Assembly (NCBI RefSeq): GCF_003285265.1
Contig: NZ_CP030239.1
Span: 434,001-498,000 of the forward strand
Reading direction: 5' to 3'
DNA length: 64,000 nt
Origin: Paracoccus mutanolyticus
Lineage (GTDB): Bacteria; Pseudomonadota; Alphaproteobacteria; Rhodobacterales; Rhodobacteraceae
Shown: positions 27,453-37,282 of the stretch, one piece after another
Numbering within the stretch: position 1 is the stretch's first letter
Layout: each line of letters opens with the position of its first letter
Made by a program: the position numbers and the translations under genes
The notes under the pieces: generated by a model
Told to the model about the DNA's origin: nothing
The model's database searches: none
What the model saw: the letters and a program-made list of their open reading frames with translations, nothing else

Positions 27453-29223
27453 ACGGTCAGGTCCACGATCTGGAAGCTGCGCACATCGACGATGCCAAGG
27501 TCCGAGATGCGCAGCTCCGGGATCACCACCAGCGCCAGCAGCGAATGTTGCATATAGGCGTTGTTGAGCGTGCAGCCGCAATCCTGCATCGCCCGAACGA
27601 TGGCCTGCGCCGCCTCGGCCACCTCGGGCGCGGGCAGGTCCGACATCAGCCCGGCAATGGGCAGGGCCACCGTCGCCAGTTCGGCGCCATCGCGGAACAC
27701 GGTGACGCCGCCGCCGATGTCCCCCAGGTGGTTCGCCGCCGCCGCCATCGTCTGACGGTCGGTGCCGACGACGATCATGTGGTGGCTGTCATGCGCGACG
27801 GTCGAGGCGACCGCGACCCGGCCCCGGTAGCCAAAGCCCGAAACGAAGCCGTTGACCACCCCGCCCGTGCCCCGGTGCCGTTCGACCAGCGCGATATGGC
27901 AGACATCGCCCACGGGCTCGATCACGCCGCCCTGGACCGGCGATCCGCCTCCAGCGCGCGTGGCGGGGCCTGGTTTTCCACGACGCCGATCACGCGCGCA
28001 CGCACGCTGTCGCCGCTGGCCAACGCGCGGAAATCCTCGGCCGCCAGCCGCTTGCCCAGGCGGACCGAGTTCCGCGCCCGCTCGGGCCAGTCGATGCGCG
28101 GGCAATCGACCAGCAGCCGGCCCTGCTCGGCCACCACCCGGCCCTGGGCGATGACCAGCTCCACCGGCAAGGCGGCCAGATCGGACGTCAGGACCACATC
28201 CGCCCGCCGCCCCGGCGTGATGCTGCCAAGCTCGCGTTCCAGCCCGAAGTGGCTTGCGGCATTGATCGTCGCCATCTGGATCGCCACCAGCGGGTCGCAG
28301 CCGCAGGCGATGGCGTGGCGCACCACCCGGTTCATGTGCCCGTCGTGGACCAGCGTGCCGGAATGGCTGTCGTCGGTGCACAGGATGAAGAAGCGCGGGT
28401 CGAGGCCCTTTTCGGTGATCGCGGTGATCTGGCTTTCGACGTCGTACCAGGCCGAGCCGAGCCGCATCATGCAGCCCATGCCCTGACGGACGCGGGCGAT
28501 GCCCTGCGCCTCGGTCGTGGTCTCGTGGTCGTCGTTGGCGCCGCCCGCGACATAGGCGTGGAACGGCCGGCCCAGGTCAGGGCTGGCGTAATGGCCGCCG
28601 ACCGTCTTGCCCGCGGCAACGGTCGCGGCGATCTCGGCCAGCATCTGCGGATCGCCCGCCGCGACGCCGGGAAAGTTCATCATCTCGCCCAGACCGATGA
28701 TGCCCTCCCAGCCCATGGCCTGGGCGACCTCGCCCTCGGTGATGGGCGCGCCGGTGGTTTCCAGGCCGGGGGCCGAAGGCGCGCAGCTGGGCATCTGGGT
28801 GAACATGCTGATCGGTTGCAGCAGCGATTCGTCGCGCATCAGCCGCACGCCCTCCAGTCCCAGCACGTTCGCGACCTCGTGCGGGTCGTGCAGGATGGTC
28901 GTCGTGCCATGCGGGATCACGGCTCCGGCAAAGCCGGCGGGGGTCAGCATCCCCGATTCGACATGCATGTGCGCGTCGATCAGCCCGGGGACCATGAAGC
29001 GCCCCGCCGCTTGGATCACCTGCGTGTCGGGGCCGATCGAGGGGCCCGCGTCCGGCCCGACATAGGCCACGCGGCAGTCGGCCACGGCGACGTCGATGCC
29101 GGGGATCACCTCGCGCGTGTGGACGTTGACCCATTGCCCGCCCCGGATCACCAGATCGGCCGGGGTGCGGCCGGCGGCCACCTCGACCAGCCGGGGCTGC
29201 GCTTGGATCCAGGGTTTCAGCAT
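27449..29223 (-). CDS. ade: Adenine deaminase (frameshifted)
   Basis: Ade converts adenine to hypoxanthine in purine salvage. It is an amidohydrolase-superfamily metalloenzyme; visible blocks are DLVIRGGQWVNVHT near residue 23, the metal site VPGLIDAHMHVESGML near 80, HDPHEVANVLG near 120, FFILCTDDSHSGTL near 280 and GSITPGRRADVVL near 325. A one-base shift near 27945 moves the C-terminal domain (GFGYRGRVAVASTVAHDSHHMIVVG) to another frame, ending at 27449. Start ATG at 29221-29223 gives the family start MLKPWI. Total about 590 residues, as expected. Confidence 0.92.
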
Positions 29224-29287
29224 GGCTCTTTCCTTGTTCGTGGCCCCCAGATTGCGGCAGGGTGGCGGCGAAGGAAAGGCGGCGCCG

Positions 29288-30013
29288 ATGGAATGGAGCG
29301 GCGAGGCCAGCGTGATAACCCGCACCAGGCACGGCGAGAACGCCGTGATCCTGACCGTGCTGTCGCGCGAGGCGGGGTTGATGCGCGGGCTGGTTCCCGG
29401 CGGCGCCAGCGCCAAGCGGTCCGCGATGCTGCAGCCCGGCAACCGCGTCAGCCTGCGCTGGCGCGCCCGGCTTGAGGATCAGCTGGGCACCTTCGCGGTC
29501 GAGCCCGGCCGGGCGCGGGCGGGGCTGCTGGCCGGGGCGGACGCGCTGGCGGGGGTGAACGCGGTGACGGCGCTGCTGTCCTGGGCGCTGCCCGAACGCG
29601 ACCCGCACCCGCGCCTGTCGGACGCGACCGAGGCGCTGCTGGACCTGATGGACCAGGGCGCGCAGGGGGGCGACGGCTGGGCCGGGGCCTATCTGGCCTG
29701 GGAGATGTGCCTGCTGGACGAGTTGGGCTTTGGCCTGGACCTGTCGGCCTGCGCGGTGACGGGTGTCCGCGAAGGGCTGGCCTATGTCAGCCCGCGTTCG
29801 GGCCGTGCGGTCAGCGCCCAGGCGGCGGGCGACTGGGCGCCGCGCCTGCTGCCCCTGCCCGCGATCCTGGGCGGACTCGGCAACGGCGGCATCGGGGACG
29901 CCCTGGCCCTGACCGGGCACTTCCTGCAATCCCGCCTGGCCGAGGCCCATGCCGGAAAGCCGCTGCCCCCGGCCCGCGCCAGGCTGGTCGCGCGGCTGGC
30001 GCGCGACCGTTAG
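29288..30013 (+). CDS. recO: DNA repair protein RecO
   Basis: RecO acts with RecF and RecR to load RecA onto SSB-coated DNA. The 241-residue protein starts MEWSGEASVITRTRHGENAVIL with the OB-fold, then LTVLSREAGLMRGLVPGGAS and, in the helical C-terminal part, WEMCLLDELGFGLDLSACAVTG, a family hallmark. The start ATG 29288 was chosen over longer in-frame extensions because it is the family start. It diverges from ade and converges with a META-domain lipoprotein six bases away. Confidence 0.92.
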   Translation: MEWSGEASVITRTRHGENAVILTVLSREAGLMRGLVPGGASAKRSAMLQPGNRVSLRWRARLEDQLGTFAVEPGRARAGLLAGADALAGVNAVTALLSWALPERDPHPRLSDATEALLDLMDQGAQGGDGWAGAYLAWEMCLLDELGFGLDLSACAVTGVREGLAYVSPRSGRAVSAQAAGDWAPRLLPLPAILGGLGNGGIGDALALTGHFLQSRLAEAHAGKPLPPARARLVARLARDR

Positions 30014-30019
30014 GGGCTG

Positions 30020-30436
30020 CTACTTGCGATAGCCCGGCTCGAAGGTCAGATAGGTCGGGCCGGTGATCTTCAGCACGCCGCCGTCATAGGTGATGCCGTC
30101 GGCCTGGGCCAGCGCCGCCAGATAGCGGTTTTCCAGCCGGCCGGCATTGCCGGAACAGGCCATCCGCGTCGTGGTGATCGGGCCCAGCTTGAAGGCCGGC
30201 GGCTCGGCCGTCTGATTGGCGCTGTAGTGGTTGCAGGGCGCCTGCCCCGAAACCGAGCCGTCGCTGGCGATCTCGATGCCGACATTGCGCTGCGGCACGG
30301 TGTCCGAGCCGATGCCGACCAGCACATAGGGCCCGACGGGGATGTTGTGGGATGCACTTCCGGTCGGGGTGGGTTCGCAGGCGGCCAGTGCGGCCGTTGC
30401 GGCAAGCGCCGCCGCAAGGGGCAGGAAGCGGGTCAT
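30020..30436 (-). CDS. META-domain lipoprotein
   Basis: A 138-residue exported lipoprotein: the signal peptide MTRFLPLAAALAATAALAAC ends in a lipobox (ALAAC, lipidated Cys at residue 20). The mature part has VPQRNVGIEIASDGSVSGQAPCNHYSA and ITTTRMACSGNAGRLENRYLAAL, the META/HslJ-like pattern with two conserved cysteines that could form a disulfide. Function of META proteins is mostly unknown; HslJ is linked to stress and novobiocin resistance. It is monocistronic on the minus strand between recO and mcd. Confidence 0.78.
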   Translation of the reverse strand: MTRFLPLAAALAATAALAACEPTPTGSASHNIPVGPYVLVGIGSDTVPQRNVGIEIASDGSVSGQAPCNHYSANQTAEPPAFKLGPITTTRMACSGNAGRLENRYLAALAQADGITYDGGVLKITGPTYLTFEPGYRK

Positions 30437-30514
30437 GGGCAGCTCCGTTCTGTCAATTGCCCGCCATAATGCCTGATCGGCCCCCGCTGTCCAGCCGGGG
30501 GCGGAATTTTCCCG

Positions 30515-32153
30515 TCAACCCAGTAACCTGCGCGCAATGACCTGGGCCTGGATCTCGGCCGCGCCCTCGAAGATGTTCAGGATGCGGGCGTCGCACAGGA
30601 CCCGGCTGATGGCATATTCCGCGGCAATAGCCATTGCCGCCGTGGATCTGCAGCGCCATGGTCGGCGGCGGCCCAGGCGACGCGGGCGCCGAGCAGCTTG
30701 GCCATCCCGGCCTCCAGGTCGCAGCGCCGGCCGTGGTCCTTCGGCAGGCGCGATAGGTCAGCTGGCCGGATCATGATTTCCACCGCCATCAGCGCCAGCT
30801 TGTCGGCGACCGGGGAAAGTCGATCAGCGCGCGGCCGAACTGCTTGCGGTCAAGGGCATAGCGCAGGCCCAGTTCGCAAGCCGATTGCGCCACGCCCACG
30901 GCGCGGGCGGCGGTCTGGATGCGGGCGGATTCAAAGGTCTCCATCAACTGCTTGAAACCGCGACCCGGCTCGCCGCCCAGCAGGTTCTCGCCCCGGACGC
31001 GGAACCCGTCGAAGCCCAGCTCGTATTCCTTCATGCCGCGATAGCCCAGCACCTCGATCTCGCCCCCGGTCATGCCGGGGGTGGGGAACGGGTCGTCGTC
31101 CGTGCCGGGGGTCTTTTCGGCCAGAAACATCGACAAGCCGCGCCAGTCGGTCGTGTCGGGGTCGGTACGCGCCAGCAGCGTCATCACATGGGTGCGCTGC
31201 GCATGGGTGATCCAGGTCTTGTTGCCCGTCACCACCCAGTCGTCGCCATCGCGCACCGCCCGCGTGCGCAGGCTGCCCAGGTCGCTGCCGGTGTTCGGCT
31301 CGGTGAAGACGGCCGTGGACAGGATCTGCCCCGAGGCGAGGCCGGGCAGCCATTTCGCCTTCTGCTCCTCCGTACCGCCGCACAGGATCAGCTCGGCCGC
31401 GATTTCGCTGCGCGTGCCCAAGCTGCCCACGCCGATGTAGCCGCGCGACAGTTCCTCGGTCACGACCACCATCGAGGCCTTGGAGAGGCCGAGGCCGCCG
31501 TATTCCTCGGGGATGGTCAGGCCAAAGACGCCAAGCTCGGCCAGTTCCTCGATGATCTCCATCGGGATCAACTGGTCCTTGAGGTGCCAGCCATGGGCGT
31601 TGGGGATCACGCGTTCGTCGGCATAGCGGCGGAACTGGTCGCGGATCATCTCGAGATCCTCGTCCAGCCCGGTGGCGCCGAAGGTGGCGCGGCCGTGGTT
31701 GTCCTGCATCAGCGCCACCAGCTCGGCCCGCGCCTGGGGCGTGTTGCCACCCATCAGCGCCAGCGCCGCCTCGGGCGGGGTCCAGTCCAGGCCCAGGTCC
31801 GACAGCCGCGCGAATTCGGTCTGGCTCATGGGGATGCCGCCCCGGATCTGGGTCAGGTATTCGCCCAGGCCGATCTGCAGGATCAGCGCCTCGGCCCGGC
31901 CAAGGCCGCCCGCCTCGGACAGCCGGCCGGCCCATTCCGTCAGCTGCCGGATCGATTCGACATAGGTCGCCAGCCAGGACAGCGCATGCGCGGCGTGCTG
32001 GTCGCGGTCCAGCGCGGCGGGATCGACCTTGCCCGTCGGGGCCACCCGGGCGCGCAGGGTCTGGATCGCACGGTCCAGCAGGTCGGAAAGCGCGGGCAGC
32101 GTGTCGCGCGCGCGGGCAAGCGTCTGGGCGGGCATGGCGGGCGTATCCTTCAT
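30515..32153 (-). CDS. mcd: (2S)-Methylsuccinyl-CoA dehydrogenase-type acyl-CoA dehydrogenase (frameshifted)
   Basis: An acyl-CoA dehydrogenase with an N-terminal extension of about 170 residues (QHAAHALSWLATYVESIRQL, then EALILQIGLGEYLTQIRGGI), the arrangement I know from methylsuccinyl-CoA dehydrogenase of the ethylmalonyl-CoA pathway of acetate assimilation. The FAD-binding core shows AVFTEPNTGSDLGSLRTRA near residue 310 and TWITHAQRTHVM. Near 30820 the frame breaks, and at least four indels follow before the end EIQAQVIARRLLG at 30515. Total about 546 residues, as in the family. No other pathway genes (ccr, ecm) are in the window, so the assignment rests on the extension and similarity. 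Confidence 0.75.
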
Positions 32154-32435
32154 GGCAGGTCCTTTGCGGTCGTGCGGCGTTGCAGCATGTCTAGCGCCAA
32201 TGCAGGCGCAGCGCAACTATCATGCGCGACACACAGCGTAGGCGAACGAAAATGACCCGTGCTGCCCGTGATGGCGCTCAGCCCGCCCTCGGCACCCGGA
32301 CTTTTAGCGTTTGCGGAAAATTCCCCGGAGCGGTAATGACCGGGCCATCGGGCCAAAGCCACGCCCAGCCGCGTTTTCCATCGCGAAAACATGAGACGCC
32401 TCAAGCCTGCACGGGCCCCAATCGACTGTCGTTCA

Positions 32436-33209
32436 ATGTTCGGACTGGACCCCTTTCACCTGGCGCTTGCCGTCGCGATCACGCTGTTTTCCGGCTTCGT
32501 CAAGGGCGCCATCGGCTTTGCCATGCCGATGATCATGCTGTCGGCGCTGGGATCGTTCCTGACCGCCCAGCAAGCGGTCGCGGCCGTCATCCTGCCGGTG
32601 CTCATCACCAACATCCGCCAGGCGCTGCGCCAGGGATGGGGCCCGGCCTGGGCGGCCACCTGGGCCTATCGCTGGCATATCGGCATGGTCGTGCTGTTCA
32701 TCCCGGTCAGCGCCTTCTTTGCCACGCGTGTGCCGCAATGGGCGATGTATGCGCTGATCGGCGTGCCGATCACGCTTTACGCGGGGTGGCAACTGATGGG
32801 CCGCAGCCTGGCCCTGCCCATCCACCACCGCCGCCGGGCCGAGATCGCGACCGGCATCGTCGGCGGGCTGATCGGCGGCGTCTCGGGGATCTGGGGGCCG
32901 CCGCTGCTGGTCCTGCTGCTGTCCCTGCACGCACCCAAGGACGAACAGATGCGCGTCCAAGGTGTCGTGTTCTTCATCGGGGCGGCGGTGCTGACGGTGT
33001 CGCACCTGAACTCGGGGCTTCTGAACGCGCAGACCCTGCCATTTTCCGCCATGCTGGTGGTGCCGGCGATCATCGGCATGGGCCTGGGCTATCTGGCGCA
33101 TGACCGGCTGGACATCTCGCAATTCCGGCGCTGGACGCTAATCCTGCTGGTCGCGACCGGGCTGAACCTGATCCGCCGCGCGACCGAGCTTCTGGGCGCC
33201 CCGACCTGA
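32436..33209 (+). CDS. TauE/SafE family sulfite/anion exporter
   Basis: A 257-residue inner-membrane protein with about eight hydrophobic segments in two repeats. Each half carries the family motif: [17 protein letters not shown] near residue 17 and [20 protein letters not shown] near 142. Characterised relatives export sulfite, sulfoacetate or related organosulfur anions; the substrate here is unknown. I chose ATG 32436 (MFGLDPFHL) as the start of the first membrane segment. It precedes dapE by eleven bases and may be co-transcribed with it. Confidence 0.82.
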   Translation: MFGLDPFHLALAVAITLFSGFVKGAIGFAMPMIMLSALGSFLTAQQAVAAVILPVLITNIRQALRQGWGPAWAATWAYRWHIGMVVLFIPVSAFFATRVPQWAMYALIGVPITLYAGWQLMGRSLALPIHHRRRAEIATGIVGGLIGGVSGIWGPPLLVLLLSLHAPKDEQMRVQGVVFFIGAAVLTVSHLNSGLLNAQTLPFSAMLVVPAIIGMGLGYLAHDRLDISQFRRWTLILLVATGLNLIRRATELLGAPT

Positions 33210-33220
33210 AAGGACATGCC

Positions 33221-34360
33221 ATGATCGACCCCGCCCGCCTGACCGCCGATCTGATCCGCTGCCCCTCGGTCACGCCCGAGGAAGGCGGCGCGCTGACCCT
33301 GCTGGACGGCGTTCTGGCCGGCGCGGGCTTCGAATGCCACCGCGTGGACCGGAACGGAACGCCGAACCTGTTCGCACGCTGGGGCGCCAAGGGGGCGGCA
33401 CGGAGCTTCGGCTTCAACGGCCATACCGACGTGGTCCCGCCCGGCGACCCCGCCAGCTGGACCCACCCACCCTTCTCGGGGGCCGAGGTCGACGGCTGGA
33501 TCTGGGGCCGGGGTGCCACCGACATGAAATCGGGCGTCGCGGCCTTTGTCGCGGCGGCGGTCGAATTCGTGACCCGGACCCCGCCCGACGGCGCCGTGGT
33601 CCTGGCCATCACCGGGGACGAGGAAGGGCCCAGCCGCGACGGCACGCTGGCGCTGCTGGACTGGATGGCCCGGAACGGCGAGCGGATGGATGTCTGCATC
33701 GTGGGCGAGCCGTCGAACCCAGACCGCTTGGGCGAGATGATCAAGATCGGCCGGCGCGGCTCGATGACGCTCCATATCGAGGCGCGGGGCGTGCAGGGAC
33801 ACGCCGCCTATCCGGACCGGGCGCGCAACCCGATCCACGCGCTGATCCGGCTGCTGGGCGATCTGACCAGCCAGCCGCTGGACCAGGGAACGGCGCATTT
33901 CGACCCGTCCGGCCTGCAGGTGACGACCGTGGACTGCGGCAACCCGGCCACGAACGTCATCCCCGAGACGGCGCGCGCCAGCGTGAACATCCGCTTCAAC
34001 GACGCGCATACCTCTGCCAGCCTTCAGGCGATGATCCGCGACAAGGCCGCGGCGATCTCGGCGCAGACGGGCGTGGGACTGGACATCCGGGCCCAGGTCT
34101 CGGGCGAAAGCTTCCTGACCGAGCCCGGCCCCTTCGTCGATCTGGTGGCGGGCGTCGTGCGCGCGGAAACCGGGCTTGACCCGGTGCTCTCCACCTCGGG
34201 CGGGACCTCGGACGCGCGCTTCGTCAAGGATCATTGCCCGGTCCTTGAATTCGGCCTGGTCGGCCATTTCATGCACCAGGTCGATGAACGGGTTCCCGCC
34301 GATCAGGTGCGCGACCTGTCCCGGATCTATCGCCGCATTCTGGAGCGCTATTTCGCATGA
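33221..34360 (+). CDS. dapE: Succinyl-diaminopimelate desuccinylase DapE
   Basis: DapE hydrolyses N-succinyl-LL-diaminopimelate in the lysine and meso-diaminopimelate pathway. The 379-residue M20 metallopeptidase-fold protein is intact: [15 protein letters not shown] near residue 60 (first metal ligands), [14 protein letters not shown] near 93 (bridging Asp), [13 protein letters not shown] near 125 (catalytic Glu), and the C-terminal histidine in [19 protein letters not shown] 33221 follows AAAGGAC. Its stop overlaps the start of the GNAT gene (ATGA). Confidence 0.95.
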   Translation: MIDPARLTADLIRCPSVTPEEGGALTLLDGVLAGAGFECHRVDRNGTPNLFARWGAKGAARSFGFNGHTDVVPPGDPASWTHPPFSGAEVDGWIWGRGATDMKSGVAAFVAAAVEFVTRTPPDGAVVLAITGDEEGPSRDGTLALLDWMARNGERMDVCIVGEPSNPDRLGEMIKIGRRGSMTLHIEARGVQGHAAYPDRARNPIHALIRLLGDLTSQPLDQGTAHFDPSGLQVTTVDCGNPATNVIPETARASVNIRFNDAHTSASLQAMIRDKAAAISAQTGVGLDIRAQVSGESFLTEPGPFVDLVAGVVRAETGLDPVLSTSGGTSDARFVKDHCPVLEFGLVGHFMHQVDERVPADQVRDLSRIYRRILERYFA

Positions 34361-34776
34361 AGATCGAACGCACCGAGGACCTCGAGACCTGCCGCGCCAT
34401 CCGCCGCGCCGTCTTTGTCCAGGAACAGAACGTCCCCGAGGACGAGGAGTGGGACGGGCTGGACGGCGCGGCGATCCACCTGCTGGCCCGCGACGACCAG
34501 GGCGCCGCGGTCGGGACCGCGCGCATCCTGCTGGCCGACGGCACCGGCAAGATCGGGCGGGTCGCCGTTCTGAAACCGGCGCGCGGCACCGGCGCGGGCG
34601 CGGCGCTGATCCGGGCGGCGCTGGCCGAGTTGCGCGCCCTGCCCGGCGTCACCCGTGCCAAGCTGGGCGCCCAGACCCATGCCATCGGGTTTTACGAAAA
34701 GCTGGGCTTTGCCGCCTATGGCCCGGAATACGACGATGCGGGGATCCGGCATCGCGACATGGCGCTGACGCTTTGA
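34357..34776 (+). CDS. GNAT-family N-acetyltransferase (ElaA-like)
   Basis: A 139-residue single-domain acetyltransferase: [23 protein letters not shown] at the N-terminus is typical of the ElaA/YjcF-type subgroup, followed by the acetyl-CoA-binding region [24 protein letters not shown] near residue 66 and [28 protein letters not shown] near 106. The acceptor is unknown. Translationally coupled to dapE before it and to a small membrane protein after it. Confidence 0.82.
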   Translation: MKIERTEDLETCRAIRRAVFVQEQNVPEDEEWDGLDGAAIHLLARDDQGAAVGTARILLADGTGKIGRVAVLKPARGTGAGAALIRAALAELRALPGVTRAKLGAQTHAIGFYEKLGFAAYGPEYDDAGIRHRDMALTL

Positions 34777-35275
34777 TCCGGCCCGAACTGCGGCCCTATC
34801 GCGAAACCGTGGCGGCCCTGGTCGCGACGGGCCTGGGGCTTTGGGTGTTTTCGCGGGGCGGCTGGGTGTTCTGGCCGCTGGGCGCGCTGATCGCCGGGGC
34901 CTCGGCGCTCTGGGCGCTGGACGCCTGGCGGCGGCTGCGCTTTCGCAGCCGGGCGACCGCGCCGGGCGTCGTGGAACTGGACGAAGGCGCGATCCGCTAC
35001 CTGTCCCCGACCGCCTGTTGGGCGGCGAGATCGCGCTGCGCGACCTGTCCGAAATCCGCCTGCTGCGGCTGAACGGGCGGGCGCATTGGCGGCTGAAAAG
35101 CCTGGACGGGCAGGCGCTGCTGGTGCCGGTCGATGCGCGCGGCGCCGAGGGGCTGGCCAGCGCCTTTGCCGCGCTGCCGGGTGTGGACATGGGCCGCATC
35201 TCGGCCGCGCTGAAGGCGGACGGACCGACCATGCAGACCCTTTGGACCAGGAACAATCACCCCCGCTTGACTTGA
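34773..35275 (+). CDS. Uncharacterised small membrane protein (frameshifted)
   Basis: I infer a TTG start at 34773 overlapping the GNAT stop, giving [20 protein letters not shown]. Two hydrophobic segments (about residues 12-24 and 29-45) are followed by a soluble domain of PH-like appearance (VELDEGAIRYLSPT, then after a one-base loss near 35015 GGEIALRDLSEIRLLRLNGRAHWRLKSLDG). The C-terminus ends TLWTRNNHPRLT. About 168 residues. I do not recognise a function. The first and last gene of the dapE-GNAT-this series are tightly linked. Confidence 0.65.
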
Positions 35276-35324
35276 CGCGCCAGCCTTGCCACCTGTGGCG
35301 GGCTAGGCAGATGAAAGGCCACCG

Positions 35325-36704
35325 ATGTCCATTCCTCAACAGGGCGGCGGCCCGATCGAACGACCCGAGCAACTGGCGGAGTACATCGCCTCGGGCGAGA
35401 AACCCAAGGACCGCTGGCGCATCGGAACCGAGCACGAGAAGTTCGGCTATCGCCATTCCGACCTGATGCCCCTGCCCTATGACGCGCCCGCCGGCCAGCC
35501 TTCGGTCAAGGCCATGCTGGAAGGCTTGCGCGACCGTTTCGGCTGGACCCCCGTGCTGGAAGCCGGCCATATCATCGGGCTGGAGCGCGACGGCGCCAAT
35601 GTCAGCCTGGAGCCGGGCGGACAACTGGAACTGTCCGGCGCCCCGGTCGAGACGATCCACCAGACCTGCGACGAGGTGAACGGCCACCTGGCCGAGGTGC
35701 GCGAGATCGCCGACAAGATGGGCGCGGGCTTTATCGGCCTGGGCGCCGCGCCGGTCTGGAGCCAGGACCAGATGCCGATGATGCCCAAGGGCCGCTATCG
35801 GCTGATGACCGATTACATGGGCCGGGTCGGCACGCTCGGCACGCAGATGATGTATCGCACCTGCACCGTGCAGGTGAACCTGGACTTTGCCAGCGAAGCC
35901 GACATGGTCCAGAAGCTGCGCGTCGCGCTGGCCCTGCAACCCGTCGCCAATGCGCTGTTCGCCAATTCGCCCTTCCTCGACGGCAAGCCGAACGGCTGGA
36001 AAAGCTGGCGCGCCCATATCTGGCAGAACCTCGACGCGGCGCGCACCGGCATGCTGCCCTTCGCCTTCCAGGACGGCATGGGTTATGAACGCTGGGTGGA
36101 CTACGTCCTTGATGTGCCAATGTATTTCGTCTATCGCGACGGCAAGTACATCGACGCGCTGGGACAAAGCTTCCGCGATTTCCTGAACGGCCGCCTGCCC
36201 GCCCTGCCGGGCGAAGTGCCGACGCTGTCGGACTGGGCCGACCACCTGACCACCGTCTTCCCCGAGGCGCGCGTCAAGAAATTCATCGAGATGCGCGGCG
36301 CGGACGGCGGCCCCTGGCGGCGGCTTTGCGCCCTGCCCGCGCTGTGGGTCGGGCTGATCTATGACCAGTCGGCACTGGATGCGGCCTGGGATCTGGTCAG
36401 GGGCTGGGACGCCGAAACCCGCGAGGCCTGGCGGCGCGAGGCGGGCCTCAAGGCGCTGGACGCCGAGGTCGGCGGCACCCGGATGCGCGATCTGGCGCGC
36501 GAGGTTCTGGCGATTTCCGAAGCCGGGCTCAAGGCCCGCGCCCGCGCGGGCAGCGGCGGGCTGGTCCCGGACGAGACGCATTTCCTGAACGCGCTGAAGG
36601 AAAGCGTGGACAGCGGCACGGTCCCGGCCGACGAGATGCTGGCGAAATACCACGGCGAATGGCAGGGTGACCTGAACCGGATCTACGCCGAATATTCCTA
36701 TTGA
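35325..36704 (+). CDS. gshA: Glutamate--cysteine ligase
   Basis: This enzyme makes gamma-glutamylcysteine, the first step of glutathione synthesis. The 459-residue intact protein belongs to the plant/alphaproteobacterial type: RIGTEHEKFGYR near residue 31, VSLEPGGQLELSGAP near 92, MMYRTCTVQVNLDFASE near 175, and RVKKFIEMRGADGGPWRRLCALPALWVGL near 316 (as two adjacent motifs). ATG 35325 lies just after a short promoter region. A strong rho-independent terminator follows the stop. Confidence 0.94.
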   Translation: MSIPQQGGGPIERPEQLAEYIASGEKPKDRWRIGTEHEKFGYRHSDLMPLPYDAPAGQPSVKAMLEGLRDRFGWTPVLEAGHIIGLERDGANVSLEPGGQLELSGAPVETIHQTCDEVNGHLAEVREIADKMGAGFIGLGAAPVWSQDQMPMMPKGRYRLMTDYMGRVGTLGTQMMYRTCTVQVNLDFASEADMVQKLRVALALQPVANALFANSPFLDGKPNGWKSWRAHIWQNLDAARTGMLPFAFQDGMGYERWVDYVLDVPMYFVYRDGKYIDALGQSFRDFLNGRLPALPGEVPTLSDWADHLTTVFPEARVKKFIEMRGADGGPWRRLCALPALWVGLIYDQSALDAAWDLVRGWDAETREAWRREAGLKALDAEVGGTRMRDLAREVLAISEAGLKARARAGSGGLVPDETHFLNALKESVDSGTVPADEMLAKYHGEWQGDLNRIYAEYSY

Positions 36705-36723
36705 GGACCGTCTGCCGAATGAC

Positions 36724-36755
36724 AAAGGGGCCGAGTCATCCCCGGCCCCTTTTTG
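36724..36755. terminator. Bidirectional rho-independent terminator between gshA and DUF2852
   Basis: AAAGGGGCCG pairs with CGGCCCCTTT around a nine-base loop. TTTTT follows on the plus strand, and AAA precedes the stem, giving a shorter U-run on the minus strand. It serves both convergent genes. Confidence 0.85.
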
Positions 36756-36768
36756 CCCTTGCGAGGCG

Positions 36769-37196
36769 TCAGGCCTGCGGTTCGCGCGGCTCGCCCCGGC
36801 CGGCCATGAACTGGTCGAACTCGGCCTTGTCGCGGGCTTCGCGCAGCTTTTGCAGGAAGTCCAGGAACTCGCGGTGCTCGTCCTCAAGCCGCTTCAGCGT
36901 ATCGTCGCGATAGGCGTCGAAGGCGGCGTTGCCGGTCGGCGCGCCCGGGTGACGGCCCATGCGGCGGTGCGCTGCCGCTAGCGGTCATGGCGGGTATGGC
37001 GGCAGGAAAACATGCGCTTGCTCCAGATCATGTAGCCAAGGATGGCCAGCCCCACGGGCCAGCAAAAGACAAAGCCCAGGATCATGGCAAAGATCCAGGC
37101 GGGCTTGCCGCGGTCGTCCAGCCAGTCCCGGACCCCGGCCAGGGCAAGGCCGATCCGGTCCATGACGGACGGTTGCGGGACGATATTCGTGTTCAT
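36769..37196 (-). CDS. DUF2852 membrane protein (frameshifted)
   Basis: The N-terminal part from ATG 37196 reads VRDWLDDRGKPAWIFAMILGFVFCWPVGLAILGYMIWSKRM, a single strong membrane helix; after a stop at 36978 caused by a one-base indel, the cytoplasmic part continues as NAAFDAYRDDTLKRLEDEHREFLDFLQKLREARDKAEFDQFMAGR, probably a coiled helix. Together this is one DUF2852 protein of about 142 residues. The ribosome site AGGGGG sits 7-8 bases before ATG 37196 but directly against an alternative ATG at 37202, which decides the start. Function unknown. A palindrome right upstream and a TetR gene further upstream suggest repression. Confidence 0.72.
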
Positions 37197-37210
37197 GGGC
37201 ATTCCCCCTG

Positions 37211-37237
37211 TATGTGAATGTTAATCACATTTACATA
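37211..37237. promoter_or_regulatory. 27-bp palindromic operator upstream of DUF2852
   Basis: TATGTGAATGT (37211-37221) and ACATTTACATA (37227-37237) are inverted repeats with 10 of 11 positions paired, separated by TAATC. It lies 15 bases upstream of the DUF2852 start, inside the only AT-rich stretch of the area, and 46 bases after the TetR gene end. Size and symmetry fit a TetR-family operator overlapping a promoter. Confidence 0.65.
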
Positions 37238-37282
37238 GATGGAGCGCCCAGGCCCGGCGTCAATATGCGCCGGCCAAAAAAT

